The translations under genes were made by a program, and so were the position numbers. Shown piece after piece: positions 61,678 to 64,000 of a stretch of 64,000 nt of DNA. How positions within the stretch are numbered: position 1 is the stretch's first letter; each line of letters begins with the position of its first letter. A model generated the notes under the pieces. The model made no database searches and was not told where the DNA came from. It saw nothing but the letters and a program-made list of their open reading frames with translations. The stretch is from Ketobacter sp. Its GTDB lineage: Bacteria; Pseudomonadota; Gammaproteobacteria; Pseudomonadales; Ketobacteraceae. Location: NCBI RefSeq assembly GCF_003671495.1, contig NZ_RCHN01000045.1:62001-126000 (forward strand), read 5' to 3'.

Positions 61678-62376
61678 TCAGAACGGCCACCATTTACTAC
61701 CGAAGAAGCGCGACGCCCAACCTTGAACCTGTGCATCAGCCAATGCGCCGGTGCCACTGTAAGTAATTCGGGCGTCCGCCAGGCGGGTGGACATGGCCGT
61801 GTTATCCGGTGCCACATCCGAGGGTCTCAACATACCCTCAATCCGAATGAATTCGTCACCCTGGGAAAAGGTCATCCACTTCTCGCCCCGAACCATCAAC
61901 ACGCCATTAGGCAACACATCAGCCACGGTCACCGAGATCTGACCTAACAGCCGATTGCTTTGATCGGAATTGGCATCACCTTCAAATTCACGACTGTTGT
62001 CGGCATCAATCGCCATGTTTAAATGGGTGCCGTTATAGCTGGTGGAAGGGGATGAACCCAGCAGGCTGGCCACTCCCATATCAATCTTGTCGTCTTTATC
62101 AATAGCAGTGGTGTTGGTTTTGGATGATACCGTGCGCTCATCCAGGTACAGGGTGATGATGTCGCCAATGCGGCGGGCCCGCTTGTCTTCCCACAGGCTG
62201 ATCCCGGCCCCACTGGCATAAATGGAGCCAGTGGCACGCTCTCCTTCCGGTTGCGATACCGGCATTACCGGAGAATAACGGGCGTCGCCAGGCTTGGGTT
62301 GCGGTGCGGTTGCGCATCCGCAAATCAGTACCGACGTCAGCATCCACAAGGAAACGGGGTTGATCAGCCGAGTCAT
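61678..62376 (-). CDS. flgH: Flagellar L-ring lipoprotein FlgH
   Basis: From ATG 62374-62376 the product has 232 residues with a lipoprotein signal, LICGC (lipidated Cys21). The FlgH body has SLWEDKRARRIGDIITLYLDE, LLGQISVTVADVLPNGVLMVRGEKWMTFSQGDEFIRIEG and DARITYSGTGALADAQVQGW. It forms the L ring in the outer membrane. It follows flgG by 19 bases. Confidence 0.96.
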   Translation of the reverse strand: MTRLINPVSLWMLTSVLICGCATAPQPKPGDARYSPVMPVSQPEGERATGSIYASGAGISLWEDKRARRIGDIITLYLDERTVSSKTNTTAIDKDDKIDMGVASLLGSSPSTSYNGTHLNMAIDADNSREFEGDANSDQSNRLLGQISVTVADVLPNGVLMVRGEKWMTFSQGDEFIRIEGMLRPSDVAPDNTAMSTRLADARITYSGTGALADAQVQGWASRFFGSKWWPF

Positions 62377-62395
62377 GATTGTCTCCAACACACAA

Positions 62396-63181
62396 TTACA
62401 GTTGCTGCCCGATGAACTGCAGCATCTGGTCCACAGTGGAAATGACTTTTGAATTCATTTCATAGGCTCGCTGGGTTTCGATCATATTGACCATCTCTTC
62501 CACCACGTTCACGTTGGAGCTTTCCAAGGCGCCCTGAATGATGGGCCCCAGGCCATTTTGCCCAGGTTCACCCTGGGTAGGCGCACCGCTGGCCACCGTC
62601 TCGCGGAACAGGTTTGAGCCCATGGCCTCCAATCCCGCCGGATTGATAAAATCCGCCAACTGCACGTTACCGATCTGGGTGGCGTCTCCGGTTTGCGCGT
62701 CCACCGCAGTCACCACACCGTCAGTGCCGATGGAAATATTCTGAAAGCCTTCCGGAACCGTAATGCCGGGCTCCAAAGGAAAGCCACCGGACGTCACCAC
62801 CTGGCCGGTGGAATCCACCTGAAATTGTCCATCACGGGTGTAATGGATGGAGCCATCCGGCATCAGAATCTGAAAAAATCCGCGACCATTGATCGCCATA
62901 TCCAGACCCTGATCCGTCACCTCGATATTGCCCATAGTGAATTCTTTCTGCGTCGCCACCATACGCACACCGGTACCCAACTGTAATCCGGAGGGCAACT
63001 CGGTATTCTGGGAGGACTGCCCCCCCGGTTGACGGTTGATCTGGTAGAGCAAATCCTGAAAGACCGCACGATCCCGCTTGAACCCGGTGGTGCTGACGTT
63101 GGCCAGGTTGTTGGAGATGGTTTTCAGCCGGGTATCCTGTGCGCTCAACCCGGTTTTGCTTACCCAAAGAGATGCGTGCAT
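62396..63181 (-). CDS. flgG: Distal rod protein FlgG
   Basis: The 261-residue protein is the normal length for FlgG. The N-terminus has LWVSKTGLSAQDTRLKTISNNLANVSTTGFKRDRAVF, the middle LGTGVRMVATQKEFTMGNIEVTDQGLDMAINGRGFFQI, and the C-terminus ESSNVNVVEEMVNMIETQRAYEMNSKVISTVDQML. It forms the distal rod. It lies 95 bases after flgF. Confidence 0.97.
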   Translation of the reverse strand: MHASLWVSKTGLSAQDTRLKTISNNLANVSTTGFKRDRAVFQDLLYQINRQPGGQSSQNTELPSGLQLGTGVRMVATQKEFTMGNIEVTDQGLDMAINGRGFFQILMPDGSIHYTRDGQFQVDSTGQVVTSGGFPLEPGITVPEGFQNISIGTDGVVTAVDAQTGDATQIGNVQLADFINPAGLEAMGSNLFRETVASGAPTQGEPGQNGLGPIIQGALESSNVNVVEEMVNMIETQRAYEMNSKVISTVDQMLQFIGQQL

Positions 63182-63276
63182 GTTTCACTACTCCGTTTTG
63201 CCTGGCAACCCACTGCCACATTAAGGAAGAGGATTGCCGTTCTGATTACGCTACTGACGTTAAATCGTCGCTTTAC

Positions 63277-64000
63277 CTAGTTCTGCATGATCCGTGCCGA
63301 GGCCTCGTCCATTTCTTTGGCGGCCTGCATCATCTTCACGTTCATTTCGTACAGGCGTGCGTGAGAGATGATGGCGGTCATTTCATTGACCGGGTTCACG
63401 TTGGAGCCTTCCAACATGCCATTCACCACTTGCACTTCCGGATCGGATTGCAACTCACCGCCACCCTTCAAGCGAAACAGGCCGTCTTCACCTTTTTCCA
63501 TTTCACTGGCGGGTGGATTGACCAGCTTGAGTCGGGCAACTTGCGTCAGCGACAATGCGTCCTCCCCCAGTCCCGTAATGGACAGGGTGCCGTCCACACC
63601 CACCACCAGTTTTTCGTATTCAGGCAGTACCAACGGACCACCATCACTCATGATGGGTAATCCGGTCCCCGTAGTAACGGCACCGGTGACATCCCGTTTC
63701 AGATCACCGGCGCGGGTATAAGCTTCAGACCCGTCCGGCATCTGCACCGCAAACCAGCCATTGCCTTTGATTGCCAGGTCCAGGTCTCGGGCGGTCTCCA
63801 TATACGTTCCGTTACTGGTGTCAGTGCCTGGTCGCTCACTCATGGCATAGGCGCGCGATGGATAATGCTCGCCAAACACCGACATGCTGCGATACTGGTG
63901 AAAATCTGCTTTGAACCCGGTGGTGGATACGTTCGCCAAGTTGTTGGCCCTCAGCCGTTGCGCATCCAGGGCCTCTTTGGCCCCGGTCATTGAGATATAG
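63277..64000 (-). CDS. flgF: Proximal rod protein FlgF (partial, start outside window)
   Basis: The frame runs through the right edge; the last bases before the first in-window Met read as YIS, giving YISMTGAKEALDAQRLRANNLANVSTTGFKAD, which is the FlgF N-terminus. About 241 residues are present and only the first few are missing. The C-terminus is EGSNVNPVNEMTAIISHARLYEMNVKMMQAAKEMDEASARIMQN. It forms part of the proximal rod. The upstream flgB-E genes should lie beyond the edge. Confidence 0.95.
   Translation of the reverse strand, partial: YISMTGAKEALDAQRLRANNLANVSTTGFKADFHQYRSMSVFGEHYPSRAYAMSERPGTDTSNGTYMETARDLDLAIKGNGWFAVQMPDGSEAYTRAGDLKRDVTGAVTTGTGLPIMSDGGPLVLPEYEKLVVGVDGTLSITGLGEDALSLTQVARLKLVNPPASEMEKGEDGLFRLKGGGELQSDPEVQVVNGMLEGSNVNPVNEMTAIISHARLYEMNVKMMQAAKEMDEASARIMQN

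Noticed and set aside
1..64000. tRNA/rRNA genes, CRISPR arrays, transposases, integrases or attachment sites
   Set aside because: I saw no cloverleaf-like sequence, spaced direct repeats, transposase motifs or terminal inverted repeats. The longest repeat is the flagellin pair.

Overview
The window reads as a chromosomal segment of a motile, aerobic gammaproteobacterium. The evidence is the trpS-scpA-scpB and yciB-yciI neighbourhoods, a Pseudomonas-type polar flagellar hierarchy (fleQ, fleS, fleR), an HptB-HsbR-HsbA partner switch, fadBA and a bacterioferritin/bacterioferredoxin pair. An Alcanivorax/Ketobacter/Pseudomonas-like lineage is an inference from gene content only. I see no insertion sequences, prophage, CRISPR array, tRNA or rRNA.

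Layout. 1-4214 (minus): a PHP phosphoesterase, a YciO/Sua5-type protein, trpS, scpA and the 5' part of scpB. 4303-5932 (plus): yciB, yciI and an SH3-domain membrane protein ending in a strong terminator. 5999-9228: a CoA-transferase divergent from an AraC regulator, then a voltage-gated-type potassium channel. 9387-12926 (plus) is the least ordinary stretch: a SprT-like metalloprotease overlapping a gene for an exported helical protein, then an AT-rich palindromic spacer, then an ECF-like sigma factor next to a DUF4123 (type VI adaptor-type) gene with no type VI genes in sight. 12995-15624: bfr, bfd with a Fur-like box, a small orphan ORF and a MucD/DegP protease. 15680-20413: a thioesterase, a membrane protein, a GlxA-type regulator and a GAF-PAS-GGDEF-EAL protein whose EAL domain is degenerate. 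20542-25061 (minus): an overlapping ion-related cluster (RCK channel with a TIGFGE filter, CBS protein, MBL-fold hydrolase, two small membrane proteins) and bluB. 25207-28554: fadBA with a PsrA-type palindrome upstream and a perfect 13-bp terminator stem downstream.

29915-64000 is one long minus-strand motility region. Read in the direction of transcription it is flgF(partial)-G-H-I-J-K-L, two flagellins, flaG, fliD-S-T, fleQ, fleS, fleR, fliE-F-G-H-I-J, then a STAS protein, cheY-A-W-R-D-B and a sensorless MCP-like protein, then hsbA-hsbR-hptB. It holds two sigma-28 promoters, one before flagellin 1 and one before fliD. The region couples filament, hook and rod parts, the export ATPase, chemotaxis signalling and a phosphatase/kinase partner switch that in Pseudomonas acts on the flagellar anti-sigma factor FlgM.

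Most coordinates follow open frames. Starts were moved inward where a better ribosome binding site or family length argued for it. All functions are assigned from motifs read by eye, without database searches.
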